Positions 26,812 through 34,614 of a DNA stretch of 34,614 nt are shown piece by piece (the first letter of the stretch is position 1; each line of letters opens with the position of its first letter). Under the pieces are notes generated by a model that saw nothing but the letters and a program-made list of their open reading frames with translations, was not told the origin of the DNA and searched no databases. The position numbers and the translations under genes were made by a program. The DNA is from a virus: the IMG/VR virus record IMGVR_UViG_3300030329_005192, positions 1 through 34,614 of that record. One strand, given 5' to 3'.

Positions 26812-27624
26812 TTAGGTCTTACCCTTTTCAGCGTTTTCGCTTTCGCCGCCGCACTCGTCAGCGTCGCAAAAGCGTTGGTGTTGCTTCACGTAGCCCTTGC
26901 GCACTTTCTTTCCACATGGGGCCTCCGCGCTATCGTTGTCGGCCGTCGCGGCTTTTGCTTTTTCGGCGTTCATGCCGGTAGAAGCCGCAGCAGCTTGTTC
27001 CCGAGGAGCAGATACGGGAGCAGGCGCGGACTGCACTTGGTTCAACTGCGCTGCCAGCAAAGCCTGCGTCTCCGCAATTGACTTGAGCGCGGCTGCAATG
27101 TCCGTGTTGTTCGCTTGCTCCTGCTGATACTCTTCTTCGCTCTGCCCGTCCGGGCCGTAGCGGCGCTGCGGCTTAAACTCTTCGTCGAGCTTCGGGTCGA
27201 ATCCAATTTCGATCATTCCCGAACTTTCCGAAAAGGTGTCGGGCGTCTGGCGCACAAAGTCCACGACGTTGGGTACAGGCTCAAAGCCCGTGTCTGATCC
27301 CTCGACGTAGACGAACGCGTCAAGAAACACGCTGTACGCCTGCTCAAACTCGGCCTGAGAGCGCAGTCGCCCCTTCTCGTCGAGCGCCAAGTCGGCTCGC
27401 TCCGGCAGCACTTCACCGCATTTCAACGCTCGCCCACACGTAAGTATGAACGGCACGTAGTCATTGGTTGCGGGGTCGAGGACAGTGACCTCGAGATCGT
27501 CTGGAAGCGACTTCTTGAAGTTGGCAAGACGAACGCTGCCCCGCTCGTAGACGGGTTCGTGACCGTTCATTTGCCACTTCTGGAGCTGCTTCTGATGGAT
27601 CATTTGTGCTTGCTGGATGGACAT
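26812..27624 (-). CDS. Late structural protein with C-terminal Cys/His motif
   Basis: 270 aa. N-terminus IQQAQMIHQKQLQKWQMNGH; a beta-rich core carries a GRALKCGEVLPERADLALDE segment, then a long Gln/Ala linker (about 165-230) and a final PCGKKVRKGYVKQHQRFCDA zinc-finger-like element (C at about 237 and 252, with His between, plus another Cys in ADEC). Located after the capsid block terminator, so it begins a new segment of the late operon. GAGG five bases upstream sets the start. Unrecognised family; may be a head-completion or decoration protein. Confidence 0.5.
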   Translation of the reverse strand: MSIQQAQMIHQKQLQKWQMNGHEPVYERGSVRLANFKKSLPDDLEVTVLDPATNDYVPFILTCGRALKCGEVLPERADLALDEKGRLRSQAEFEQAYSVFLDAFVYVEGSDTGFEPVPNVVDFVRQTPDTFSESSGMIEIGFDPKLDEEFKPQRRYGPDGQSEEEYQQEQANNTDIAAALKSIAETQALLAAQLNQVQSAPAPVSAPREQAAAASTGMNAEKAKAATADNDSAEAPCGKKVRKGYVKQHQRFCDADECGGESENAEKGKT

Positions 27625-27636
27625 GGAACCTCGCTG

Positions 27637-27681
27637 AGAAAAAAGAAGCCAGGGCGGCGAGCACCGTTTGCCCGCCGCCCC
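27637..27681 (-). terminator. Rho-independent terminator after the capsid genes
   Basis: On the minus strand, GGGCGGCG (27680-27673), a 13-base loop and CGCCGCCC (27659-27652) form a perfect 8-bp GC stem, followed shortly by CTTCTTTTTTC. It lies directly after the decoration-like gene (27693-28448) and before the gene at 27624. Partial termination here would give high capsid and low tail-protein transcript levels. Confidence 0.8.
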
Positions 27682-27692
27682 GCTTCAGTGTG

Positions 27693-28448
27693 TTAGAGCT
27701 TGAGGAACACGGTTGCGTGTTCCGTATCAAGCCCTGCCAAGTCGAGCATGGTCGCAACGACAGGGTCGTAGGTGCCTGAGCCGGACTCAGCCGTCAGACC
27801 GACCGCCCCGGCGTCATTGGGAGCCACAGTCAACTGCGTGCCCACACCACCAGTCGCTTCGTTCAGAACCGAAGCAGGACCGTAGGTCTGCGCCCAGAAG
27901 AACTGCGGCGTGCTGCTGCCAGCACCGACAGCAGCAGGAGTCGCCCCAACAATTTTCTGCGTGTAGTTGCCTGCGTCGGCAATCGCCACATTGTTGTTGG
28001 GGTGCTGGATGACGCTCACCGTAGTCGCTGCCGCAAACGCGACGCGAACCGGCTCAATCGTCACAGTCAGCGCGGTCGCCGCTGCGAGAGCAGCATGAGA
28101 CTCGATCCGGTAAAGCTGACCCTCGCCCGTATCATCCTGCACGTTGACGTAACCACCGGCAAGCTGGTTTACAGCCAAGGTGGTCGAACCGCCAAAGGTC
28201 AGATCGAGCGTGCTGTCGTTCGCCGCCGCAGTATTGACCGCGAGCGCCGCGTCCGTCGAGGCAGGCTCAGTCATTTTGACCAGCCGCCCCGCTGCAATCG
28301 CGCTTCCCCGGTTGCAACTGTAGACGTATCGGCGCCCGTCAGAGAGCGTTGCCGAAGTGCCAACAGGATGTCGAGCCGTTTCGACTGTGCTGTAGACCGA
28401 CTGGTTGCTTGCGCCCCCAGCCGTAAGAATCGGAGTTTCGTAACTCAT
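27693..28448 (-). CDS. Capsid decoration/head-associated protein
   Basis: 251 aa with AAGGAGA at good spacing before the ATG. Beta-rich, low-charge sequence (ALTVTIEPVRVAFAAATTVS, STTLAVNQLAGGYVNVQDDT) with Ala, Thr and Gly runs, as in head decoration or head-fibre proteins. The conserved-looking GRRYVYSCNRGSAIAAGRLV (38-57) recalls phage proteins that follow the major capsid gene. Placement directly after that gene and before the terminator supports a high-copy capsid role. Confidence 0.6.
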   Translation of the reverse strand: MSYETPILTAGGASNQSVYSTVETARHPVGTSATLSDGRRYVYSCNRGSAIAAGRLVKMTEPASTDAALAVNTAAANDSTLDLTFGGSTTLAVNQLAGGYVNVQDDTGEGQLYRIESHAALAAATALTVTIEPVRVAFAAATTVSVIQHPNNNVAIADAGNYTQKIVGATPAAVGAGSSTPQFFWAQTYGPASVLNEATGGVGTQLTVAPNDAGAVGLTAESGSGTYDPVVATMLDLAGLDTEHATVFLKL

Positions 28449-28460
28449 TATGAGTCTCCT

Positions 28461-29504
28461 TTACGCCGTGATGCCGGTGAGCTTGTTCTGGTACTTCCGG
28501 GCACTCACGCAGAGCTGCCCTTCCCACAGAACCGGCGCGACAAACGCGTCCTGGTTGTTTCCTCGCTCCATCGGCGAGATGTCGAACATCGCACCGGGGA
28601 GGTACTTCACACCGATGAAGTCGGTGTTCAGGAACAGGGCCGTGCCGCTGGGAACGAACGGATCGTGGAAGATCGGCGCGTCCTTGAAGCGCAAAGCCGA
28701 GAACGACAGATCTCCGACTCTGAGGTCTTCAAATCGGACCTGCGGGCTGAGGCTTCCCTCGTAGAACCGATAAACGCTATCGGTCGTGAGAATCGCGTTC
28801 GGGCGAATCGAGCCTTCCTCAGCGTTCATAAACGCCGTGCGGAAATCCGACACACCCCTCGTTGCAAACGATCCACTAGCGAAGCTGATGCTCGCCGGAG
28901 CCGTTCCCTTGTCACTGATGCCACGACTGTTCCAGTCCGTGAACGTAGAGCCGCTCAGAGACTGCACCGTGTCGTTGGCGCTGATGAGTTCCGTCAGCGA
29001 CGTGATGGCGTTGGGCGCAGCCGAGGAAGCGAGCATCGCCTCCGCAACCGTGTCCACCATCGAGGACACCGTGTCCTCCTGCTTGTGACGAAGGATCGAC
29101 GAAATCTGCGCCGCGCCCGAGTTCTTGCGGAGCGTGGAGCCGTCGATGACGACGGAGCCGGCGCCCAGCTTGAAGTTGGCGCGTGAGCCGCGAGCCGTGT
29201 CGCTGGTGTCGAGCGAAATCTCGCCGAAGCCAGAGGACAGCCACCGGAAAGAACCGTTCTTTCCAAGTTTGACGTTGACGCGAATGGACTCGCCAACCAC
29301 CTGCTCGGCGCCCGCAGCAGCAGGGCTACCGTTTTCGCCGATCGGGCCGTTGAGAGCCGATCCGATGTTTCCGAGAAAGATTGACGCGACAGGATGGCTG
29401 TTCAGACTGTTTTCAACGATTCCGGGGTGGATCGTTTCGGCAGTCGTGACCAGCAGCTCGTCATAAATCCGAGTGCCATCTGCACCCGCGCTTGCAAGAG
29501 CCAT
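28461..29504 (-). CDS. Major capsid protein
   Basis: 347 aa, GGAG at good distance from the ATG. The composition and the ending NNQDAFVAPVLWEGQLCVSA followed by RKYQNKLTGITA are typical of the HK97-fold capsid proteins of temperate podoviruses. N-terminal LNSHPVASIFLGNIGSALNG may be the N-arm; IRVNVKLGKNGSFRWLSSGF and LTTDSVYRFYEGSLSPQVRF are likely P-domain strands and spine. Located between a scaffold-like gene and a decoration gene, and before a strong terminator. No N-terminal protease domain or separate protease gene was recognised. Confidence 0.8.
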   Translation of the reverse strand: MALASAGADGTRIYDELLVTTAETIHPGIVENSLNSHPVASIFLGNIGSALNGPIGENGSPAAAGAEQVVGESIRVNVKLGKNGSFRWLSSGFGEISLDTSDTARGSRANFKLGAGSVVIDGSTLRKNSGAAQISSILRHKQEDTVSSMVDTVAEAMLASSAAPNAITSLTELISANDTVQSLSGSTFTDWNSRGISDKGTAPASISFASGSFATRGVSDFRTAFMNAEEGSIRPNAILTTDSVYRFYEGSLSPQVRFEDLRVGDLSFSALRFKDAPIFHDPFVPSGTALFLNTDFIGVKYLPGAMFDISPMERGNNQDAFVAPVLWEGQLCVSARKYQNKLTGITA

Positions 29505-29517
29505 GTTTTAATCTCCG

Positions 29518-30459
29518 CTACAAGGTGCGTGGGTCGATGCCCCGCCTCCTAGCAGCTTCTTCCAGTACGGACTGGACGTAGTCGTCACGAACACGGCCCT
29601 TCGGGCGAGCAGGCATCGGCGGGGTCCCCGGACGACTGGGGTTGATTCCAGGCGCGTCCGTTGACTTCCTCGCGAGCGCTTCGGCGTTAGAGGTGTCGTT
29701 CGATGAAGCACCGACCAACTTGGCCGCGTGCCGCTTGTAAATCGGCATCGTCACGTACTCGAGGACGCCCAAACCGTCTGGACTTGCCAACTGATCGACA
29801 AGCTGAGCCTGCGTCGCGTCGCCTCGTTCGGCGGCGGCGAAAGACTGCTTGTATTTCTCTCCGATCAGCTTTGAAGCCTCTTCAAACGCTTCAGGGACAC
29901 CCTCAAATTGCGACAAAACCTTCTGGATGTTTTCCTGCACGCGTTGTTCTTTGCTGCGGAGGTCGGCCCCCGCTGCAACGCCCTCAAGGCTCGCGAGTTT
30001 CGCGTTCATCTCGTCAATGCGAGCGGTCAGCGTGTCGCGAATCTTGCGCGTGTCAGGGTCAATCCACTCCTCTTCTTCAGGGGCGTTTTCAGGCACCTGC
30101 TGAGCCGCAGGAACCTCAACCCGCCCATTCTGAATCGCGGTCTGGACGACATCCATCAAGCCGGGGATCTGTTGAACCCGACTGCCCAAGTCAGCAAACT
30201 GAAGCAATCGGTCGGTGCCGCCCGCAAAATCAACGAGCTGCTGGACCGGCTCCAAATCTTTGACCTGATTTGCGAGTTTCGATGAGTGGGCATCGCGCTT
30301 CTGGATTTGCTCCCAAGCGAAATCTCCACCCATCATTACCCGCTCTCGGAGGTCCGGCTGGGCCTCCTGCACTTCGCTTCCGGCACCAGACGCATCCGTC
30401 CCAGGGACTTGCTCGAATCCCTCGGCCGTCTGTTCTGTTCCTTCAATCGCTGCGCTCAC
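29518..30459 (-). CDS. Scaffolding protein
   Basis: 313 aa from GTG 30459 (AGGAGG upstream). Strongly acidic and Gln/Ala/Glu-rich with long helices: KLANQVKDLEPVQQLVDFAG, DTLTARIDEMNAKLASLEGV, KEQRVQENIQKVLSQFEGV. A proline-rich stretch PGINPSRPGTPPMPARP leads to a short C-terminal helix ending RRRGIDPRTL, the likely capsid-binding element. Order portal, zinc protein, scaffold, capsid is standard for podoviruses. Directs procapsid assembly and then exits. Confidence 0.75.
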   Translation of the reverse strand: MSAAIEGTEQTAEGFEQVPGTDASGAGSEVQEAQPDLRERVMMGGDFAWEQIQKRDAHSSKLANQVKDLEPVQQLVDFAGGTDRLLQFADLGSRVQQIPGLMDVVQTAIQNGRVEVPAAQQVPENAPEEEEWIDPDTRKIRDTLTARIDEMNAKLASLEGVAAGADLRSKEQRVQENIQKVLSQFEGVPEAFEEASKLIGEKYKQSFAAAERGDATQAQLVDQLASPDGLGVLEYVTMPIYKRHAAKLVGASSNDTSNAEALARKSTDAPGINPSRPGTPPMPARPKGRVRDDYVQSVLEEAARRRGIDPRTL

Positions 30460-30469
30460 AAAACCTCCT

Positions 30470-30787
30470 TCAACTTTTCGGGGAGCCCGAGTACGAATAC
30501 TTGGTTCCCAAATTCATGTGGTCTTCGTTGCGGGCGCCGCCAACCTTTTCGGCCGACTCACCCAACGCCATGCCCTTCGACTTGGCGTAGTCATCCAACT
30601 CGCTTCGACTGTTAAACGGCTCGTCGCGCAAATGCACATACGTTCGAGGCGAGCCCCACTCCGGCGTGTTTACGCGCGTGATATGAATCTTCATTCGGTG
30701 CCCGCAGCACCACGGCACGTCATCACTCCATGCGTCGGGCACCTCTTCGCCGCAGCGATGGCAGCGGTACGCGTTGAGAACTGCCAT
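30470..30787 (-). CDS. Zinc-ribbon (FmdB-like) protein between portal and scaffold
   Basis: 105 aa from ATG 30787, sharing a base with the portal stop (TGATG). YRCHRCGEEVPDAW (about 7-20) then WCCGHRMKIHI (about 26-36) is a four-Cys zinc ribbon of FmdB/putative regulatory type. The second half, YVHLRDEPFNSRSELDDYAK then GMALGESAEKVGG, is common in phage proteins found at exactly this place in podoviral genomes. Role unknown, perhaps assembly chaperone or regulator. Confidence 0.65.
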   Translation of the reverse strand: MAVLNAYRCHRCGEEVPDAWSDDVPWCCGHRMKIHITRVNTPEWGSPRTYVHLRDEPFNSRSELDDYAKSKGMALGESAEKVGGARNEDHMNLGTKYSYSGSPKS

Positions 30788-32577
30788 CAAGAGCCCCCAA
30801 TCGCGCGAATGTCAGGAAGGCCCTGCTGCGCCGTGCTGACAGGCCCCATGTCGCCGGCACCGCCGCCGCCTTCTTCGACGCCTTGCTGCTGTCGCGCCAA
30901 GCCCTCGGCCACCTGCTCGCCGATCACGGCTTGCTGCGGGTCTTCGCCCGAGAGTTCGGTGATGCGTTCGTGGTAGAAGCGCTGGTTCAGCAGTTGCGAT
31001 TGCACGCCGCCCAAAAGGTTGAAGCCGCTTGCTGTCTTGCTCAGTTGAACGCCCGGGTCGATCTTCAGCGTCGAGTCCAGGCGAACGGCGTACTCAAACT
31101 CGCCCTGCAAGTCGGCGATGTTGACGCTCAGGAATCCTCGCTCGCGATCTGATTGCTCAAGAAAGTTCAGATTTTCCGCGCCGACGATCGGAACGATCAT
31201 GTTGCGCGCGTCTTCGCTTTGGAGGAAGGCGCGGTGTGCGACGCGGATAATATTCGCCCAGTAGGCTTCAAACTTTTCCTGCGTGCGGCCCCGGCTCATC
31301 ATGCCGCCTGCGGAGATGGCGTTTGCCTCGGCTGCTGTCTCCACATTTGCGCGCTGGCCCCGGTCAAACGACGAGACGCCCAGCACTTCGCGAATCTGCT
31401 CTTTCAACTGGTACGTGAGGCCGACGAGCTGGCCGTCAATTGCCCCAAAAGGAACCTCGCGAATAACGGAGCTCGGGTCGCCGATCGTGGCAACTGCTTC
31501 GACGATGGAGTCGGGATTAGTGAGGTTCGCTTCCTCGCCCGCGTCGAAAGCGTCCTTCCGGTACACGATGAGCCGTCGAACGCGACTCACCATCGCGTTG
31601 ATGATTGTCCAGATTTTGTTGTAGAGGAGCTGCTCGCCGTAAAACATCGACGGAAACGAAATGCCGAAGGGGGTGTCTAGCTGCGGGTTAAATGCCAGAT
31701 AGCTGTACGGAAGCTGTCCCCACTCAAAAGGCCATTCGGCCTCTTCACGAATAAGCTCATCGCTGCCAGGAGAAATGCCGAAGACGCGCCGATCTTCTGC
31801 GTCAAAAACCATCCACTCTTCGTACATGGGCATGACGTTCGCGTCGTCGTCGGTCGGCGTATTGTTGAGGCTGTCTCGCTCTTCCTTGTATCTCAGATCC
31901 TGATACCACGTTGGGGTCAGGTCTTTGCGAAAAATCAAGTTGTCGTTTTTTCGGATCTGGCTGGCGAAGTACAGGTTGTGAAACGCCACCCAGCGGGGCT
32001 CTGAGTCGGGCGCGAACGAGTTGACCATCGGGTCAATGCGGCATTGCCAGGGGCGCACAAACTGAATCCACGGCAAGTCGGGCGTCTGGTTCTTGAACCG
32101 CGCGATGAGCTTGCCGTTGTCGTCCTCAAACTCAACCTCGGGCGTGTAGCCGTGCCGAACAAGGCCAAACGGGCTGAGCACCGCCGAAAGCAGCGACATA
32201 TCGACCTCTTCCTTGAACTTTCGTTCGCGGATGAGGAATCGAATTACCTGCTCATTGATCCAAGCTCGACGACGCGACGAGGCATCTGCTGCTGCGCCGC
32301 CGATTGGCCGCACAATTGGATCGGGGTTCCGCGCGCTAATGCCGGAGACAAGACTGTTCACAATCGAGAACATGATGTTCCCAACGAACTGGTCCGCCAT
32401 CTCCGTCGCGCCGTCGAGGGCTCTCGGAAAGTCGCCGCGATAGCCGTCGAGGTACCGCATGAGTGAATACTGCTGAGACGAGCCCGTTTTCTCGTCTGGA
32501 ATTAGGCCAGCGTTGCGAAACTCGTTGTGGGAGTGCTGGAGCCGCATCTTCCACTCTTTCAGCTCAGTGGGACGCAA
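30787..32577 (-). CDS. Portal protein
   Basis: 596 aa from TTG 32577, with AGGAGG nine bases upstream, overlapping the terminase end by 14 bases. Portal features include WINEQVIRFLIRERKFKEEV and LLSAVLSPFGLVRHGYTPEV in the wing, WIQFVRPWQCRIDPM, FEWGQLPYSYLAFNPQLDTP and GISFPSMFYGEQLLYNKIWT ahead of the stem and clip, TIINAMVSRVRRLIVYRKDA, and QLKEQIREVLGVSSFDRGQR in the crown-side helix. The C-terminal tail is Gln/Gly-rich and probably disordered. It forms the dodecameric ring for packaging and ejection, contacted by terminase and the adaptor encoded nearby. Confidence 0.9.
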   Translation of the reverse strand: MRPTELKEWKMRLQHSHNEFRNAGLIPDEKTGSSQQYSLMRYLDGYRGDFPRALDGATEMADQFVGNIMFSIVNSLVSGISARNPDPIVRPIGGAAADASSRRRAWINEQVIRFLIRERKFKEEVDMSLLSAVLSPFGLVRHGYTPEVEFEDDNGKLIARFKNQTPDLPWIQFVRPWQCRIDPMVNSFAPDSEPRWVAFHNLYFASQIRKNDNLIFRKDLTPTWYQDLRYKEERDSLNNTPTDDDANVMPMYEEWMVFDAEDRRVFGISPGSDELIREEAEWPFEWGQLPYSYLAFNPQLDTPFGISFPSMFYGEQLLYNKIWTIINAMVSRVRRLIVYRKDAFDAGEEANLTNPDSIVEAVATIGDPSSVIREVPFGAIDGQLVGLTYQLKEQIREVLGVSSFDRGQRANVETAAEANAISAGGMMSRGRTQEKFEAYWANIIRVAHRAFLQSEDARNMIVPIVGAENLNFLEQSDRERGFLSVNIADLQGEFEYAVRLDSTLKIDPGVQLSKTASGFNLLGGVQSQLLNQRFYHERITELSGEDPQQAVIGEQVAEGLARQQQGVEEGGGGAGDMGPVSTAQQGLPDIRAIGGS

Positions 32578-34198
32578 CGCTCAGTCCTCCTACACGCTTG
32601 TGCCCATAGCCGCTTTTGACTGTGGCGCGCTGTCGACGCTTGACGCGCTCGACGTTCGCAAGCCGGTAGCGCTCGAAGTCAGAAACAGGCGCCGCAAAGT
32701 CGTTGTCAAAGGCCACTGGACGACACATAAGAAAATATCTCGCGGCGTCATACGCGTGGTCGGCTCCGATAAACGCGGTCGTCGAGTCTTCGCTGCGCAC
32801 GCGATCGTTGCGCCGGAGGGTTCGCCATTCCTTGATGACATCGACGTTCTCGGCGTGAATGAGCATTCCAGGCTCATTCGTCGCCGGGTCGATCTTGAGA
32901 TAGTTCATAAACTCCATGTGGCCGGCTTTTCGGTCGACCTGGGCCTTCTTGTCTACGTCCCAGATCGGCAGGCCACGACGGCGAAAGAGTTCTGCCACTT
33001 CCGGTTTCTTGGGGTCGCCCACAAGGCGGCGCAGCATGTTCGACTGGTCGTACTCGCGCTCAAACCAGTTGATGGTGCTGAGCACCTTGCTGACGATGTC
33101 GTCAGGGACGAGGCCCTTCTCGTAGATGCTCTTGCGCAGCACCACTTGGCGAGGGCCGACGAGCCAAAACTGGATGCAAGTGCCGTCGGCGTAGCCGTAG
33201 TCGAATGAGACGTGCAGATCGGCGTGCTTGAACCAGCCAAGGTCGTAGTTGATGACGTGAGCCGGCTGGCCTTTTTCGCCAGTTGTTTCACGAATCGGGA
33301 CAATTCTGCCTCGATGAAATACCCAGCGGCCCCCGAACTGCTCTGCAAAGCCGTCCTGCTTCATCGCGCTGCATTGCGCCGTCTCGTCAAAGCAGTCGTG
33401 GCCGTTCGTCAGCGACGGGGACTTCTGATCGTCCAGCGGCGTGGTGACGATCTCGTTCTCTTCTTGGAGCTCCGCTTTTGCGTGCTCGATCCAGAAGTTC
33501 TGCCAGTCAAATTTTGGATTTGCGCGGCCGGTAAACCGGAAGTGCTCTGTGCCGAGCGCGGGGTTTTCTTCGCCCTGCTGGATCAGTTCGTAGATCCAAG
33601 CGGCCTGGATGTCGGGCGTCGTCGGCCAGACGCTGCGGCCGGTACGAGTCGAGAGGTATTTGAACCACACGATCGAGTCGAGGCGCGCAGCCTCCGACAT
33701 AATCACCCAGTCGAGTTGCTGGCTCTGGAGCGTCTTCTCGTTCTGGGCGGTCTTGACCTCGATGATCGAGCGAACGTCCTGGCCCTTGGCGTTCTTGCCC
33801 CAGATCAGCTCGATTTCCATGTCGCCCTGCTTCGGGCTGTTCTTGCAGCGCCCCAGCGAGTACGGGAAACCGGCCTGATCCTTGCGCTCGACGAGATCCT
33901 CCCAGGCATACGAGAATTCGGCCGCTAGCGAGAAGTTCGGCGCGACGATCCAGCCGCGCTGCGTCTCGAGGTCGGGGTTCAGCGCCAGCGTGGGGCCATG
34001 AGCGAGGACATCGGGGAGCATGTCCTTCCACCCTGCATACGACTTTGACGTGCGAGCCGGACAGGAGATGATCTTGGTGCGTGCCCGAGATTCGTGGAAC
34101 GCCGCGACTGCCGGTTCGTGGACTTCGTACCCGTACACGTCGAATACGAGTTTGCGAAACTTGGCGCGGCCCTCGGCGGTTACGCCGCGAGCTTCCAA
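32564..34198 (-). CDS. Terminase large subunit
   Basis: 544 aa from TTG 34198. ATPase: a Walker A-like loop IISCPARTSKSYAG (43-56) with Lys52 and Ser53, diverging from the usual GxGRxGKS, and a Walker B-like LDWVIMSEAARLD (162-174) where the acidic pair is SE rather than DE. Nuclease domain: VSFDYGYADGTCIQFW (330-345) with Asp333 on the first RNase H-like strand, and GADHAYDAARYFLM near the C-terminus as the closing acidic motif. The protein translocates DNA into the procapsid and cuts it at unit length. The 99-aa gene just upstream occupies the usual small-terminase position but does not resemble one. Confidence 0.9.
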   Translation of the reverse strand: MEARGVTAEGRAKFRKLVFDVYGYEVHEPAVAAFHESRARTKIISCPARTSKSYAGWKDMLPDVLAHGPTLALNPDLETQRGWIVAPNFSLAAEFSYAWEDLVERKDQAGFPYSLGRCKNSPKQGDMEIELIWGKNAKGQDVRSIIEVKTAQNEKTLQSQQLDWVIMSEAARLDSIVWFKYLSTRTGRSVWPTTPDIQAAWIYELIQQGEENPALGTEHFRFTGRANPKFDWQNFWIEHAKAELQEENEIVTTPLDDQKSPSLTNGHDCFDETAQCSAMKQDGFAEQFGGRWVFHRGRIVPIRETTGEKGQPAHVINYDLGWFKHADLHVSFDYGYADGTCIQFWLVGPRQVVLRKSIYEKGLVPDDIVSKVLSTINWFEREYDQSNMLRRLVGDPKKPEVAELFRRRGLPIWDVDKKAQVDRKAGHMEFMNYLKIDPATNEPGMLIHAENVDVIKEWRTLRRNDRVRSEDSTTAFIGADHAYDAARYFLMCRPVAFDNDFAAPVSDFERYRLANVERVKRRQRATVKSGYGHKRVGGLSVASH

Positions 34199-34202
34199 CC
34201 AG

Positions 34203-34502
34203 TCAGTATCCCCTCGTCCAGTAGTGGACGATGCCAGAGTGCGCAGAGCTTGCGCCTGCGTTGAACGTCAAAGTGGTGCCGTTGGTCACCACCACATTGA
34301 TGTCGTCGCCGGCCGCATCGACCTCGAAAGCCGCACGAACGATGGAAGCCGGACCCGGCGTGATCGTCTCTCCGTCGTCGATGTCGCTGTAGTGCTCTTC
34401 GTGGTGCTTCAGCCCGATCGTGCTGATGAGCGTCTTTGTTGCGTTTCCATCGCTGGTCGCGCCAAGAGTGCGCTCAGTGGTCTGACTTGTACGAGTTGCC
34501 AT
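34203..34502 (-). CDS. Small beta-rich protein upstream of terminase
   Basis: 99 aa from ATG 34502, AGGTG upstream. ATRTSQTTERTLGATSDGNA at the start, then GETITPGPASIVRAAFEV, VVVTNGTTLTFNAGASS and VHYWTRGY, a Ser/Thr-rich strand-forming sequence without HTH or coiled coil. It is the first gene of the leftward late operon. Its position would suit a small terminase, but the sequence looks more like a head or decoration component. Unrecognised. Confidence 0.55.
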   Translation of the reverse strand: MATRTSQTTERTLGATSDGNATKTLISTIGLKHHEEHYSDIDDGETITPGPASIVRAAFEVDAAGDDINVVVTNGTTLTFNAGASSAHSGIVHYWTRGY

Positions 34503-34525
34503 TCAAAACACCTATAAGGAAAAGC

Positions 34526-34564
34526 GGAGCCCCGGGAGGAACAGTAAAAAACTCCCGAGGCCCC
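34526..34564 (-). terminator. Strong GC hairpin upstream of the late operon
   Basis: GGAGCCCCGGGAG (34526-34538) pairs along 13 positions with CTCCCGAGGCCCC (34552-34564), with two G-U wobbles in the minus-strand RNA. On the minus strand the loop starts with six T residues. It lies in the 5' leader of the late operon. Possible roles are an attenuator, a late antitermination target, or packaging-related DNA structure. A T-run after the stem is missing, so simple termination is not certain. Confidence 0.5.
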
Positions 34565-34614
34565 TATTGGAGCATGAACCCTATATAGGTTGCACAGCAC
34601 CCCCCCCTCCCCCC
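34565..34614. other. Right end: CCTATATAGG palindrome and C-tracts
   Basis: A perfect palindrome CCTATATAGG (34580-34589), with near-symmetric AACC/GGTT flanks, is followed by C8 (34600-34607), T, C6 (34609-34614) at the contig end. The left end also begins with C-tracts. TATATA could serve as a -10 for the leftward late operon, but no -35 remains within the window. No gene is present. Confidence 0.5.

Noticed and set aside
28002-29186. 394-codon + strand frame opposite the major capsid gene
   Set aside because: Arg-rich antisense translation with no domain, no ribosome binding site, and the minus strand carries a clear capsid gene with good start; typical shadow in GC-rich DNA.

Overview
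The window looks like an essentially complete temperate short-tailed phage (podovirus-like Caudoviricetes) genome or prophage contig. A packaging, portal, scaffold and capsid block is followed by head-tail adaptor, stabilisation, fibre and ejection-type proteins, with no tape measure, sheath or tail-tube genes. A tyrosine integrase sits beside a candidate attP that copies the 3' half of a bacterial tRNA-Pro(GGG). The host was probably a Gram-negative, GC-rich bacterium: there is a nested lipoprotein (spanin-type) pair, a murein-peptidase-like endolysin, several signal peptides, and heavy use of GTG and TTG starts. The host genus cannot be read from the sequence.

Layout. 1-2971 (+): small acidic or zinc-binding proteins, a Mom-like DNA-modification enzyme, and a ribbon-helix-helix protein whose promoter carries a palindrome also found at the left end. 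2973-6266 (-): an early operon running leftward from a HTH repressor through zinc-finger, winged-helix and replication-like proteins to a PD-(D/E)XK nuclease. 6267-7545: the switch region, with three Xre-type proteins and repeated palindromic operators. 7546-12005 (+): a recombination and modification operon (SSB-like protein, DnaJ-type zinc finger, ERF annealase, C5 cytosine methyltransferase, a small MazG-like protein, excisionase, integrase). 11931-12186: att region with candidate integrase arm sites on both sides of the tRNA-identical core. 12187-34502 (-): the late operon, transcribed from terminase at the right end through head, tail and ejection genes, three exported proteins, a lysis block holding a SET-domain protein, and finally a metallophosphoesterase and an HEWAH metalloprotease.

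How it fits together. The operator repeated on both sides of the repressor region suggests a lambda-like two-sided switch. ERF plus the SSB-like protein gives a single-strand annealing recombination system. The Mom-like protein and the C5 methyltransferase point to two different chemistries protecting phage DNA. Both contig ends are poly-C, and the left end can form a G-quadruplex on the minus strand; this is either the physical or packaging end, or the reason assembly stopped.

The most striking feature is the cytosine methyltransferase gene: the +1 frame stays open for 316 codons across it, and that frame's translation itself resembles a recurrent phage protein family.
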